A stretch of 28,564 bases of DNA from an uncultured Pseudomonadota bacterium (lineage in GTDB: Bacteria > Myxococcota_A > Polyangia > HGW-17), in the NCBI GenBank assembly GCA_938004375.1, contig CALKWH010000173.1, positions 1-28,564 of the forward strand, in the 5' to 3' direction. Below are positions 8,954 to 18,991 of this stretch, piece after piece. Numbering within the stretch: position 1 is the first letter of the stretch; each line of letters begins with the position of its first letter. Below the pieces are notes generated by a model, which worked only from the letters and a program-made list of their open reading frames with translations, did no database searches and had not been told where the DNA came from. The position numbers were made by a program, and so were the translations under genes.

Positions 8954-9036
8954 GCGAGGATGGCGGAATTGGTAGACGCGCTAGCTTGAGGTGCTAGTGG
9001 ACGCTGTCTGTAGGGGTTCGAGTCCCCTTCCTCGCA
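8954..9036 (+). tRNA. tRNA-Leu (anticodon GAG)
   Basis: A class II tRNA of 83 nt. The acceptor stem is GCGAGGA / TCCTCGC with discriminator A. The anticodon stem CTAGC/GCTAG encloses TTGAGGT, giving anticodon GAG, which reads CUC/CUU. The long variable arm begins TGGACGC, and the T arm is AGGGG-TTCGAGT-CCCCT. The CCA end is not encoded, so a CCA-adding enzyme is needed. Its 3' end is only six bases from the stop of the convergent uvrC. Confidence 0.97.
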
Positions 9037-9042
9037 CTACAC

Positions 9043-10899
9043 TCAATTCAGAAACTCCAGGATCTTCTGCGCGAGCCCGAGGCTGAAGCGGCCGGCCTTC
9101 GCCAACTCGGCCGGGTCGGCGGTCCGCACGCGCTCCACGCTGCCGAAGGCGCGCAAAAGGGCGGTGACGCGCTTCGGGCCCAGGCCGGGCACCTCGGAGA
9201 GCTTCGACGAGAAGACCTTCTCCTGGCGCTTCACGCGGGCCCGGTTGGCGAAGCGGTGGGCCTCGTCCCGCAGGCGGATCAGCAGGCGCAGCTCCCGGGC
9301 GGCGGGGGTGATCGGGAGGGGATCCTTCTGGCCGGCCAGGAACACCCGCTCGGGGGGACCGTCGACGTCGTGCTGCTTGGCCAGGGACACCACGCGCAGC
9401 CGCTCGAGGGACAGCCCGGCGGCGGCGGCGGCCTGCTCCAGGATCCCGGTCACCGCGCGCAACTGGCCGCGGCCGCCGTCGATGACCATCAGGTCCGGCA
9501 GCTCCCAGCCCTCCTCCCCCGCGCGCGCCACCCGGCGGGCCAGGACCTCGCGCAGGGCGCCGTAGTCGTCCCCGGGGGCGACGTCGCGCACGTGGAACTG
9601 GCGATAGGCCCTGGGCGCAGGGCGCCCGTCGACGAAGACCACCATCGAGGCCGCCGTGTCCCGCCCCTGGGTGTGGGAGACGTCGTAGCACTCCATGCGC
9701 CGCGGGACCCCCGGCAGGTGCAGACGGACGGCCAGGCGGCCCAGGTCGGCGTCCACCTCGAGCTCGGCCTGGAGCGTCAGGCGGTGACGGGCGTTGACCT
9801 CGGCCAGGTGCAGCAACTTCCCTTCGGCGGAGTCCTTCCCCGCCTGATTGGCCGAACCGTCCACGAGGACCACCGGCCGGCCGGCCGTCTCCGAGAGCTG
9901 GGCCCCCAGCGCCGCCGCCGCGTCCGGGGCAAACGGCACCAGCACGCGGTCCGGGAGCTCGGTCCGGGAGGCATAGTGCTGGAACAGGAAGGAAGAGAGG
10001 ATCTCGCCGGCGTCCAGCTCCCCGGGCGCGTCCACGACCAATTGGCGGTGCACCCCGAGCTGGCCGGCGCGGACCTCGAGCACCACCAGGGACAGCCGGC
10101 CCCCCTCCCGCACGAAGCCCACCGCGTCCACGGGCGTCAGGTCCGCGGTCACCACGCGCTGGGGCTGGGCGCACTTCTCGAGCGCGAACAGCAGGTCCCG
10201 CAGCCCGGCGGCCTTCTCGAACTCCAGGTCCGCGGCCGCCTGCTTCATCTCCCGGCGGACGTCGCGGATCAGGCGCTCGAAGCTCCCCTCGAGGTACAGG
10301 AGCGCCTTCTCCACCCGGCGCCGGTAGGCCGCCGCGTCGACCTCGCGGCAGCAGGGGGCCTCGCAGCGCCCCATGTGGTACTGCAGGCAGGGCTTCTTCC
10401 GGGAGGCGAACGCCGCGTCCGAGCACGTGCGGAACCGGAAGTACCGGCCGATGAACGACAGGAAAAAGTGCACGGCCGAGGCTGCGTGGTAGGGCCCGAA
10501 CCACCGCGCCCCGTCCTCCTGCGGAAGACCGCGGGCCGTCTCGAAGCGCGGCCACGGGTGCAGAAGGTGCACGCGGATCATCAGGTAGCTCTTGTCGTCG
10601 CGCAGGCGCACGTTGTAGCGCGGCTTCAACTCCTTGATGAGGTTGTTCTCGAGCAGGAGCGCCTCGCGCTCGCTCTGGGTGACCCACACCTCCAGGTCGG
10701 CGAGCTCGTCGGGCAGGCGCGACACGAAGTGCCGGGTATCCCCGGAGGCCCGGAAATACGAGTGGACCCGCGAGAAGAGGTCGTTGGCCTTGCCCACGTA
10801 GAGCACCTGGGCGGCGGCGTTGCGCATGACGTACACGCCGGGGGCGTGGGGCAGGCTGGCGAGGAGAGTCTCCCGGGCGGCGGGGTCGCGCAGGTCCAT
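9043..10899 (-). CDS. uvrC: UvrC, excinuclease ABC subunit C
   Basis: A 618-residue UvrC, which makes the dual incisions in nucleotide excision repair. Domains: GIY-YIG nuclease at about 15-95 (GVYVMR 21-26, LYVGKA, Glu84 in LLLENNLIKE, PRYN); the four [4Fe-4S] cysteines Cys159, Cys171, Cys179 and Cys183 with the spacing known from E. coli (x11, x7, x3); a UVR motif at about 206-247 for UvrB contact; the RNase H-like 5' nuclease (ECYDVSHTQG, DLMVIDGGRGQ, FANRARVKRQEKVFSS); and C-terminal tandem HhH (LSEVPGLGPKRVTALLRAFGS). The ATG is 12 nt after the preceding stop, with only TTAATTAAAAAC between and no Shine-Dalgarno. Translation may rely on coupling or on an A-rich leader. It is the last gene of the operon starting at 15987. 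Confidence 0.97.
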   Translation of the reverse strand: MDLRDPAARETLLASLPHAPGVYVMRNAAAQVLYVGKANDLFSRVHSYFRASGDTRHFVSRLPDELADLEVWVTQSEREALLLENNLIKELKPRYNVRLRDDKSYLMIRVHLLHPWPRFETARGLPQEDGARWFGPYHAASAVHFFLSFIGRYFRFRTCSDAAFASRKKPCLQYHMGRCEAPCCREVDAAAYRRRVEKALLYLEGSFERLIRDVRREMKQAAADLEFEKAAGLRDLLFALEKCAQPQRVVTADLTPVDAVGFVREGGRLSLVVLEVRAGQLGVHRQLVVDAPGELDAGEILSSFLFQHYASRTELPDRVLVPFAPDAAAALGAQLSETAGRPVVLVDGSANQAGKDSAEGKLLHLAEVNARHRLTLQAELEVDADLGRLAVRLHLPGVPRRMECYDVSHTQGRDTAASMVVFVDGRPAPRAYRQFHVRDVAPGDDYGALREVLARRVARAGEEGWELPDLMVIDGGRGQLRAVTGILEQAAAAAGLSLERLRVVSLAKQHDVDGPPERVFLAGQKDPLPITPAARELRLLIRLRDEAHRFANRARVKRQEKVFSSKLSEVPGLGPKRVTALLRAFGSVERVRTADPAELAKAGRFSLGLAQKILEFLN

Positions 10900-10900
10900 G

Positions 10901-10918
10901 TTTTTAATTAATTAAAAA
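10901..10918. repeat. Perfect 18-bp AT palindrome at a gene junction
   Basis: TTTTTAATTAATTAAAAA is fully self-complementary and contains no G or C. It contains the stop of the propeller gene and almost the whole gap before the uvrC ATG. In a GC-rich genome this stands out. It could ease strand opening or ribosome access, or simply be a relaxed spacer. Confidence 0.6.
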
Positions 10919-13020
10919 GTAAATTCCTGACTCATGACGTGGACGTTGCCCGCCTCGTCCGCGACGCGGATCTGCAGCAGGTGGACGCCCTTCTCGAGGG
11001 TGGCCGGCAGGGTGAACTGGAACTTCTCCGAGAGGGAGTCGAGGATGCGGTCCACCGGCAGCACGGGCTTCCAGGGCTCGTCGTCGATCCGCACCTGCAC
11101 GCCGATCAGGCGGGAGGCCACGTCCGCGGCGGTGAACGACACGGCCGGGGACTTGATGACCAGGGCGCTGATCTTCGGCGCGGTGTTGTCCACCAGGAAC
11201 GGCTTGGAGACCAGCTCCGAGGTGAGCTCGGTGCCCGGGGAGTTCACGGGGGCGTCGCTGGCGAGCACGCGGACCTCGTACAGCCCGTCGGCGAAGGCGG
11301 CGGCCTTCCAGGTGAAGGACGTGCCGGTCACGGGGGCCTTGGGCGTGAGCGGGCGCCAGGTCTTCTCGCCCACCTTGCGCACCCACAGGCGATACTCCAG
11401 CACGTCGCCGTCGTTGTTCACGACCTGCCAGGAGATGGAGACGTCGCCTGAGCGGACGGGGACGACCTCGGGGATGACCGGATCACCGTAGGGGCCCGGG
11501 CCGCCGCGGGAGGCGCCCACGCGGATCTCGGCCAGCTTGGGGGCCAGGTTGAGGGGCGCGTAGAACACGCGGATCTTCTCGATCTTCGTGGCGGAGCCGG
11601 GGTTCCAGGTCACGCGCAACTGGAAGAAGCGGGCCGGCGCGGAGCCGATGGTGTGGACGAAGCCGCCGTCGGGGGCGCGAACGCCGCCGGACACGGGCTT
11701 CCACGGGCTCCAGAGCTTGTCGTCGGGCTCCTCGGTGGTGCCCGTGCGCGTCTCGACCTTCACCGCCGAATCCGAGGCGTACAGGTGCAGCGCGCCGAAG
11801 GAGGCGGGCACGCCGGCGTCAAGGGCCGCGCTGGTGTAGGTGACCGCCTTGCCGCGGTCGCGGGACAGGGCGTAGGCGGCGGCGCCGTCGCCGGCCACCA
11901 CGAAGCCCTCCTTCTCGCCGTTGAGCCAAAAGCCCAGGACCTGGCGCTCCTCGACCTCGAGGACGATGGCCGCCGAGAAGGACTTCGTCTCGACGCGGTA
12001 GATTCGGCCCGAGTGGCCGTCGGCCGCGTAGACGCGGTCACCCTCGAGCTGGAGCTGGGTGAAGTAACCCTTGGCGAGATCGAGGACCTTCTCCATCTCC
12101 CCGCGGCCGCCGAGCATGTACAAAGAGCCGGTGCCGGAGACCACCTGCTGCGTGGGCAGGTCCTTGCGCTCCATGGCCGTGATCGGGGCCTTGGGACCGC
12201 CGCCGGCGCCCAGGTCGGTCTTCAGCGGCTGCGTCGGCGACGGGCCGGTGCTGCGGTACTGCAGTTGGTTGACGGCCGCGTACACGGCGTCCCCCAGGAC
12301 GACCAGGTCGCGCAGCTCGTTGCCGGGGAAGTCGTACAGCAGCGTGGCGGCCGGGGCGCCGGTGGCTTCGGGCAGCAGGTACACGCGGGCCTCGGGGGTG
12401 GTGCCCACGATCAGGCCCTTCTTCGGCACGAACTGCATCGCCATCACGTGCTTCTCTTCGACGCTCCACCAAGCGGTCGCCTTGCGCGACGTCAGGTCGA
12501 TCTTGTAGACCGAGGCCTTGGGGCCGCAGCCGGCGTACACGGTGTTGCCGTTGACCACCAGGCTCCACACGTGCTCCACCGGCAGCTTGACGAAGAGCTC
12601 CTGCTTGCCGTCGGGCTTCACGCGGTAGATGTTGCCCCGGGGCAGCGTGGCCACCAGCGCGTCCCCGCCGGGGAGCTCGACGATGCGGGTGACCATCACG
12701 TCGCCCTCGAAGGTGGTCAGGAGCTTGAGGCGTCCGGCCTCCACCGTCCAGAGGGTGGCCGCGTCGGCCCCGCCCACCAGGACCTTCCCGCCGGCGAACC
12801 GGGCGACCGTGGAGAACAGGCCCGGGAGCTTCTCCTTGGTCTCGAGCTTCGTCGCGCGCAGGCCGGGCATGAGCCCGCCGCCGGAGAGCAGCAGGGCTCC
12901 CTCGGACTTGCCGTTGAAGAAACTGTTGTGGTTCTCCAGTTCCCAGAACTTGGTGGGGGCCGCCGCGGCCGGGGTCGCGAGCGTCATGAGCAGCACGAGC
13001 AGCAGGGTGTTCTTCATCAT
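10912..13020 (-). CDS. Exported beta-propeller protein with C-terminal Fn3-like/beta-sandwich domains
   Basis: A 702-residue protein with a cleavable signal peptide (MMKNTLLLVLLMTLATPAAAA). Residues ~25-400 are propeller-like blades with recurring motifs such as GGKVLVGGADAATLWTVEAG, GGDALVATLPRGNIYRVKPDG, GNTVYAGCGPKASVYKIDL, KGLIVGTTPEARVYLL and GDRVYAADGHSGRIYRVE. These resemble the beta-propeller pattern seen next to S55-like proteins. A discoidin-like strand pattern follows (ARFFQLRVTWNPGSATKIEKIRVFYAP), then an Fn3-like domain (VSISWQVVNNDGDVLEYRLWVRK...GLYEVRVLASD) and a last beta-sandwich that begins NTAPKISALVI. The first ATG overlaps the TGA of the S55-like gene (ATGA), with GAGG just upstream; the second ATG three bases on is equally possible. 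The tight coupling suggests a periplasmic complex with the S55-like protein. Its ligand is unknown. Confidence 0.8.
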   Translation of the reverse strand: MMKNTLLLVLLMTLATPAAAAPTKFWELENHNSFFNGKSEGALLLSGGGLMPGLRATKLETKEKLPGLFSTVARFAGGKVLVGGADAATLWTVEAGRLKLLTTFEGDVMVTRIVELPGGDALVATLPRGNIYRVKPDGKQELFVKLPVEHVWSLVVNGNTVYAGCGPKASVYKIDLTSRKATAWWSVEEKHVMAMQFVPKKGLIVGTTPEARVYLLPEATGAPAATLLYDFPGNELRDLVVLGDAVYAAVNQLQYRSTGPSPTQPLKTDLGAGGGPKAPITAMERKDLPTQQVVSGTGSLYMLGGRGEMEKVLDLAKGYFTQLQLEGDRVYAADGHSGRIYRVETKSFSAAIVLEVEERQVLGFWLNGEKEGFVVAGDGAAAYALSRDRGKAVTYTSAALDAGVPASFGALHLYASDSAVKVETRTGTTEEPDDKLWSPWKPVSGGVRAPDGGFVHTIGSAPARFFQLRVTWNPGSATKIEKIRVFYAPLNLAPKLAEIRVGASRGGPGPYGDPVIPEVVPVRSGDVSISWQVVNNDGDVLEYRLWVRKVGEKTWRPLTPKAPVTGTSFTWKAAAFADGLYEVRVLASDAPVNSPGTELTSELVSKPFLVDNTAPKISALVIKSPAVSFTAADVASRLIGVQVRIDDEPWKPVLPVDRILDSLSEKFQFTLPATLEKGVHLLQIRVADEAGNVHVMSQEFTF

Positions 13021-14789
13021 TTCGCCTCTTCTTCCGTGGATTTCACGATCAGGTTGCACTTGGCGCCCCCGGAGAGCAGCTCGGGGAAGCGGATCATCTG
13101 ACGATGGAGGGTCTGGTCCACCCGGGGGATCGTGCTGACGCCCCGGCGCACCAGGGAATCGAGCACCGAGAGCGGGACGTCGGACACGAAGACGCCCTCG
13201 AGGTCCACCTTCGGGGCGGGGGTCCGCACCGAGAGCACGAGGGTGTGGGCGTCCATGGACTTCTGGATGTAGTCGAGCAGGCCCGGCAGATCCTTGGGCT
13301 CGGCGGCGTCCACCGGGGTGTCCCGGCCGGCGGTCACCTCGAGGAACACGCGGGAGTCGGCGAACTCCTTCGGCAGTTTCATGGTCACCTGGCGGGTGAC
13401 CTCGGGGCCCATGAGGGGCTTGAGGGTGACGAGGACGGCGAACTCGCGGTCCGGGCGCACCATGGGGGAGGCCACCTCGACCTTCTTGATCTGGAACTGG
13501 TTGAGCCCGGTGGTGACGTGCACGTTCACCTTCACCCGGGAGATCGCCAGGCGGGTGAACGGGTTGTTCAAAAGCAACTGCAGGGCGACCTCGCCCCGGG
13601 AGGTGTTGCCCCAGCCGCCCCAGGAGTTCGGGAAGCTCAGGGCCAGCCCCTGGGTGGAGGAGAAGGAGTCCGTGAAGCGGATCGGCGCCATCCCGTCCAT
13701 CTGGAACTCGTGGTCCACCGTGTAGGTGAGATCCGACGCGTTCTGGGCCAGGCGGTTCATGGCCACGCGCACGAGGCTGGCGGACAGGTTGGCCGAGAGC
13801 AGGCGGTGGCGGGCCACCTGGAAGTTGTAGGTCTTGGCCTTCTCGCCCGGGGCGACCACGCTCACGGTGACCGGCAGAAAGCCCGGCTCCGCGGCCTGAT
13901 CGAGCACGACCGTGGCCTGCTCGTCCTTGATCAGCGCGCCCTTGGGGGTGGTGAACGTGCCCAGTTTCATGGAGTTCGAGGCCCGCGCGATGACCGTGTG
14001 GATCGTCGCGTGGCCGGCGGGCAGGCGCATCTCGCCCATGCTCAGGAACGGGTGGGAGAACACCGCCACGCGGTCGCCCTCGAGGTAGGTCACCGTACCG
14101 ATGGCGGCCACGTTGATGTCGCCGGAGACGAGCCAGATGGCCACCGGGCCGCCGGGCTGGAACTTGCGGGCGACGCCGTCGGGGCCGCCGGCGCCCGAGG
14201 GGGCGGCCGGGCCGAGCTGGGAGAGCAGCGGGAACAGGTCGCCGAACTGGCCGGCGGGCACGCCCGAGACCGACAGGGCGACGCCCAGCGGCCGGATCAG
14301 GCTCTCGCCCTGGGAGCGGGCCAGCGGGTTGTTGACGGCCACCAGGGAGTTGCGCACCCGCTGGGTCCAGGCGTCGGCGGACTGGGTCGGCGGCCGGCCC
14401 CACGGGTCGAGGTTCTGCACCGGACGCCGGGTGGTGTTCACGATGTCCTCGGCCGGCGTGAGCATGGCGATGGGATCCTTCGCGAACTGGTAGCCGTAGC
14501 CCAGACCCCCGGCGAACTTGCCGTTGATGTAGATCGGGCTGCCGCTCATGCCGGCGATGACCCCCGCGTGCTCGAGGATGGGGTGCGAGCAGCGCACGAG
14601 GATCAGGTCCTGATCCAGCATGGCGCGGCGCATCACCGAGATGACCTCGACGTCGAACTTGACCGGGGTCTCCCCGGAGAAGACGGTCAGGCCGTAGCCC
14701 TTCATGCCGGGCTTGAGCTCGGAGGTTTTCAGGATGCCCGTCGGGGCGGGCTGCGTCAGCAGCAGGGACAGAAAAAACCAGAGGGCCAT
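13017..14789 (-). CDS. SpoIVB/S55-like exported protein
   Basis: A 590-residue protein with a short hydrophobic N-terminus (MALWFFLSLLLTQPAPTG), probably a signal peptide or anchor. Residues ~18-115 match the SpoIVB (MEROPS S55) pattern as found in many non-sporulating diderms: ELKPGMKGYGLTVFSGETP, DLILVRCSHP, then AGVIAGMSGSPIYINGKFAGGLGYGYQFAKDPIAMLTP. In trypsin-like terms Ser82 of GMSGSP would be the nucleophile. A second conserved block at 243-262 (VFSHPFLSMGEMRLPAGHATIH) holds candidate histidines His246 and His260. The rest is beta-rich and may be a scaffold. Without sporulation genes it is not SpoIVB itself. It could be a periplasmic protease or a non-catalytic chaperone-like partner of the adjacent propeller proteins. 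AGGAG lies eight bases before the ATG. It is 19 nt after the upstream gene and overlaps the downstream start by ATGA. Confidence 0.8.
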   Translation of the reverse strand: MALWFFLSLLLTQPAPTGILKTSELKPGMKGYGLTVFSGETPVKFDVEVISVMRRAMLDQDLILVRCSHPILEHAGVIAGMSGSPIYINGKFAGGLGYGYQFAKDPIAMLTPAEDIVNTTRRPVQNLDPWGRPPTQSADAWTQRVRNSLVAVNNPLARSQGESLIRPLGVALSVSGVPAGQFGDLFPLLSQLGPAAPSGAGGPDGVARKFQPGGPVAIWLVSGDINVAAIGTVTYLEGDRVAVFSHPFLSMGEMRLPAGHATIHTVIARASNSMKLGTFTTPKGALIKDEQATVVLDQAAEPGFLPVTVSVVAPGEKAKTYNFQVARHRLLSANLSASLVRVAMNRLAQNASDLTYTVDHEFQMDGMAPIRFTDSFSSTQGLALSFPNSWGGWGNTSRGEVALQLLLNNPFTRLAISRVKVNVHVTTGLNQFQIKKVEVASPMVRPDREFAVLVTLKPLMGPEVTRQVTMKLPKEFADSRVFLEVTAGRDTPVDAAEPKDLPGLLDYIQKSMDAHTLVLSVRTPAPKVDLEGVFVSDVPLSVLDSLVRRGVSTIPRVDQTLHRQMIRFPELLSGGAKCNLIVKSTEEEAK

Positions 14790-14808
14790 GGATACTGCTC
14801 CTGTGAGA

Positions 14809-15987
14809 TCAATGCGATCGGGCGGGTGGATAGACGAAATAGACCCCGGCCTGGGAGACCACCGCCAGGTTGCCGCCCGGCATGCGGATCATGGTGTAGG
14901 GGTTGCGGTAGTTCGACGGGTCCCGCACGTAGGGCGAGATGGGCAGGCGCACCGACCAGAGGACCCGGCCGCCGGCCTCGAAGGCGACCAGCCGGTTCTG
15001 CAACTGGAAGGTCAGAAACTCGTTGTACATCCGGCCCGGCGTCTGCGGCGGGCTCCCCAGCTCGGCGAGCCACTCCATGCGGCCGGTCTCGAGGTTGAAG
15101 TACCCCAGGCGGTTGTTGTCCACGAAGCAGTACATCCCCATCCGGAACTGGTGCAGGAACAATTGCTGCACGCGGTGGGCGAACCGGTGGACGGCCCGGA
15201 TGCGCCCGTCGGGGGCGATCACGTGGGCCTCCTGGTAGCCCTTGAGGATCAGGAAACTGCCGTCGGCGAGGAAGCCGTAGTAGCTGGTCTGGTTGCCCGG
15301 CGCGAACAGGCGGTGGGACCAGGCGCGACGGCCGTCGGACCAGCGCCGCGCCTCGATGACCCCGTTGTTCAACTCCAGCGCGAAGTAGGGGGCCACGCCG
15401 TAGTACTGCGCGTTCTTGGCGCCGGCGTCGAGGATCTGCCGCCAGGCGAGGGTGCCGTCGGCCTTCTGGTAATAGATGGTGCCGCGGGACCACAGGAGGA
15501 GCTCCCCGTTGCCCACCGCGTGGATCCCCTCGAGGTTGCGGGAAAACGGCAGCGCCGCCGTGCGCAGCAGCCGGCCGCGTGGGGAGTAGGTCACCGCCTT
15601 GTTGCCGCGCAGGATCACCATGGAGCCGTCGGGGTTGAGCCCGATCTGGGAGGAGTCGGCCGGCAGGAATATATGGGTATTATATAAATATTTACTATCC
15701 AACAGTGCCCGGACGCGCCAGCCCGATCCCCGGGGAGTGCTCTTCCACTCGGTGAAGTAGATGTTCCCGTCGTCGGCGCTCCAGTGGCTGGACGAGTCCA
15801 AAAAAGCCTGCACGTTCACGTGCCCCTCGGCGCGCACCAGTTTCGCCTGGGGGGCCATGGCCATGATCGCGGCGAGCTCGGCCGCCGAGGTCGTCTGGGG
15901 CGGCTGCAGCTTCACCTGCAGGCGCTCCAGTTGCGGATCCGCGTTCAACACCAGCGTGGCGACCATGATTGTGAAGAGTGTGCCCAT
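14809..15987 (-). CDS. Exported PQQ/WD-type beta-propeller protein
   Basis: A 392-residue protein, first gene of the operon that ends with uvrC. The N-terminus MGTLFTIMVATLVLNADPQ is a short signal peptide. Blades recur as G-xx-Y/F-x-x-x-DGxLxW: DGSMVILRGNKAVTYSPRGRLLRTA, GNGELLLWSRGTIYYQKADGTLAWRQ, NNGVIEARRWSDGRRAWSHRL, DGSFLILKGYQEAHVIAPDGRIRAV, NNRLGYFNLETGRMEWLAEL, QNRLVAFEAGGRVLWSVRL. Such repeats suit a six- to eight-bladed PQQ-like propeller, often a protein-protein scaffold such as BamB. No PQQ-ligand residues are recognised. A short AT-rich insert with rare codons encodes residues around 97-106. The start ATG has AGGA close upstream. A promoter is predicted at 16017-16045. Confidence 0.75.
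   Translation of the reverse strand: MGTLFTIMVATLVLNADPQLERLQVKLQPPQTTSAAELAAIMAMAPQAKLVRAEGHVNVQAFLDSSSHWSADDGNIYFTEWKSTPRGSGWRVRALLDSKYLYNTHIFLPADSSQIGLNPDGSMVILRGNKAVTYSPRGRLLRTAALPFSRNLEGIHAVGNGELLLWSRGTIYYQKADGTLAWRQILDAGAKNAQYYGVAPYFALELNNGVIEARRWSDGRRAWSHRLFAPGNQTSYYGFLADGSFLILKGYQEAHVIAPDGRIRAVHRFAHRVQQLFLHQFRMGMYCFVDNNRLGYFNLETGRMEWLAELGSPPQTPGRMYNEFLTFQLQNRLVAFEAGGRVLWSVRLPISPYVRDPSNYRNPYTMIRMPGGNLAVVSQAGVYFVYPPARSH
15668..15698. other. AT-rich island (4 G/C in 31 bases) inside a GC-rich gene
   Basis: The island encodes the residues SKYLYNTHIF of the propeller protein with codons TTA, ATA, TAT and AAT, which by eye are hardly used in the surrounding genes. The reading frame is kept. 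It may be a slippage- or recombination-derived loop, or a deliberate slow-translation patch. Confidence 0.6.
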
Positions 15988-16016
15988 GCGTCCTATTCAT
16001 CCCCGAAAGGCGCCTC

Positions 16017-16045
16017 AATCTACACCAGTTCCGGGGCGCGATAAA
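16017..16045 (-). promoter_or_regulatory. Sigma-70-like promoter for the propeller-S55-uvrC operon
   Basis: On the minus strand TTTATC (-35, three of six), a 17-base spacer and TAGATT (-10). The predicted start, near 16010, gives a leader of about 22 nt to the ATG at 15987. The -10 box matches the ones proposed at 8914 and 21845. It lies in the 117-bp divergent region shared with speA, for which I see no clear promoter. Confidence 0.4.
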
Positions 16046-16104
16046 GCGAAAAACCGCCGTGAAAAAGATCGGAAAAACCCTTGAAGAAACGGGGGGCATT
16101 CTGT

Positions 16105-18075
<1,971 letters not shown>

Positions 18076-18293
18076 AAAAGAAGGGGGACGGCAGGAGGAG
18101 AATCTTTTCGGCGCTGTACGACGGAAATCGACAACTCCAGGACTCGAACGCTACAACACGCCACATCGGCCTACTGAAAACGCGAGCGCCTACCCAAAAA
18201 GCGACCTACCAAAAAACCTTGTACAGTTTCTGCCGTCCCTGCACTTGTTGTACCGCGCGCGAAGCCGGATGCAAGCGGTGAATTCGGGAAAAT
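18076..18293. other. Non-coding stretch between convergent speA and lipoprotein genes
   Basis: About 220 bases without a credible gene. It holds two A-rich direct repeats 16 bases apart (CCTACCCAAAAA at 18189 and CCTACCAAAAAA at 18205), the AAAAAACCTTGTACA motif at 18211-18225 shared with 4016-4030, and a second TTGTAC at 18249. No clear speA terminator hairpin is seen directly after its stop. Confidence 0.5.
18211..18225. repeat. 15-nt motif AAAAAACCTTGTACA, copy 2
   Basis: Exact match to 4016-4030. Read on the minus strand it ends in a T6 run downstream of the lipoprotein gene, paralleling copy 1 downstream of rnhA. Confidence 0.5.
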
Positions 18294-18311
18294 ATTGAGC
18301 TATATATCAAT
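18294..18311. terminator. AT-rich hairpin between convergent genes, possible terminator
   Basis: ATTGA-GCTATATA-TCAAT is an imperfect palindrome (seven of nine pairs), 12 bases past the stop of the minus-strand lipoprotein gene. On the minus strand it is followed by ATTTT. The stem is weak, so this is tentative. Confidence 0.35.
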
Positions 18312-18323
18312 AATTCTGGGGCG

Positions 18324-18839
18324 CTATTTCAACAGGAACGCGGAGACCCGCTCGACTGCCGCCTCGACGGCCTCGTCGTCGGTGCCCGCGAGGCCGTGGG
18401 TGCCCGTCCGGCTGTCCACGAGGGCCTCGGCGGCGGGCTCGGCCACCCCGGGGTCGTAGACGCGCACCCGCACGGCGAGCTCGGCGCGGCCGGCGAGGCC
18501 GCCCATCCACAGGCGGTCCTTGGGGCGCACGTGGCGAAAGCGCTCGAGTTGGAGCACCACGCACGGCTGCCCGGCGTACTCGGGCGGGACGGTCCGGGAC
18601 ACCCGCACCTGAACCCCGGCGCGAGAGAGCCGGCGCGCCACACCCCGGATCAGATCGTCCGCCGCCCGTTCGCTACCGTCGCGGGAGGGGAACGGGTTGT
18701 CGACCACCAGCAGCACGAAGGCGCCGGCGGCCAGCGGCGCGGCGGATGGGCGCACGGTGCTCGTGGTGACCCGCGCGCACCCGGGACCCGACGCCGACAG
18801 CGCCGCCAGAAGGGCGATCAGGATGAGGTGGGCTCGCAT
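18324..18839 (-). CDS. Lipoprotein, DUF4410-like
   Basis: A 171-residue exported protein. I take the ATG at 18839 (AGGAGG 11 bases upstream); an upstream in-frame TTG would add eight charged residues before the signal peptide. The hydrophobic run LILIALLAALSAS leads to Cys21 in SGPGC, an atypical lipobox, so lipidation is likely but not certain. The mature part (VVLQLERFRHVRPKDRLWMGGLAGRAELAVRVRVYDPG...ALVDSRTG...DEAVEAAVERVSAFLLK) follows the pattern of the DUF4410/GNA1162-like periplasmic fold. In these proteins a Gly-rich turn is followed by an AELxVxVxVxD strand and a C-terminal helix. Function is unknown. It is a single gene divergent from the 19023 cluster, with a 183-bp shared upstream region. 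Confidence 0.75.
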   Translation of the reverse strand: MRAHLILIALLAALSASGPGCARVTTSTVRPSAAPLAAGAFVLLVVDNPFPSRDGSERAADDLIRGVARRLSRAGVQVRVSRTVPPEYAGQPCVVLQLERFRHVRPKDRLWMGGLAGRAELAVRVRVYDPGVAEPAAEALVDSRTGTHGLAGTDDEAVEAAVERVSAFLLK

Positions 18840-18991
18840 GGCTTCCAGGTCCTCCTGTTCCAAGGTCTATCACGCGCGACTTCCTGAGGCCAGGGGTCGG
18901 CCACGGAACACCTGTAAAAACCCGGCGTGCGCGTGACCGGAGACACGAAACAGCTTGCCTTCATGACCGGGTTTCGCTTCACTTCGAGTGA

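Noticed and set aside
8954..9036. tRNA-Leu as an integration site of a mobile element
   Set aside because: No integrase, no duplicated tRNA 3' end and ordinary housekeeping genes on both sides.
10912..14403. One 1163-residue minus-strand reading frame covering two genes
   Set aside because: Its first 460 residues are the out-of-frame shadow of the S55-like gene; the true protein starts at 13020 with a signal peptide.
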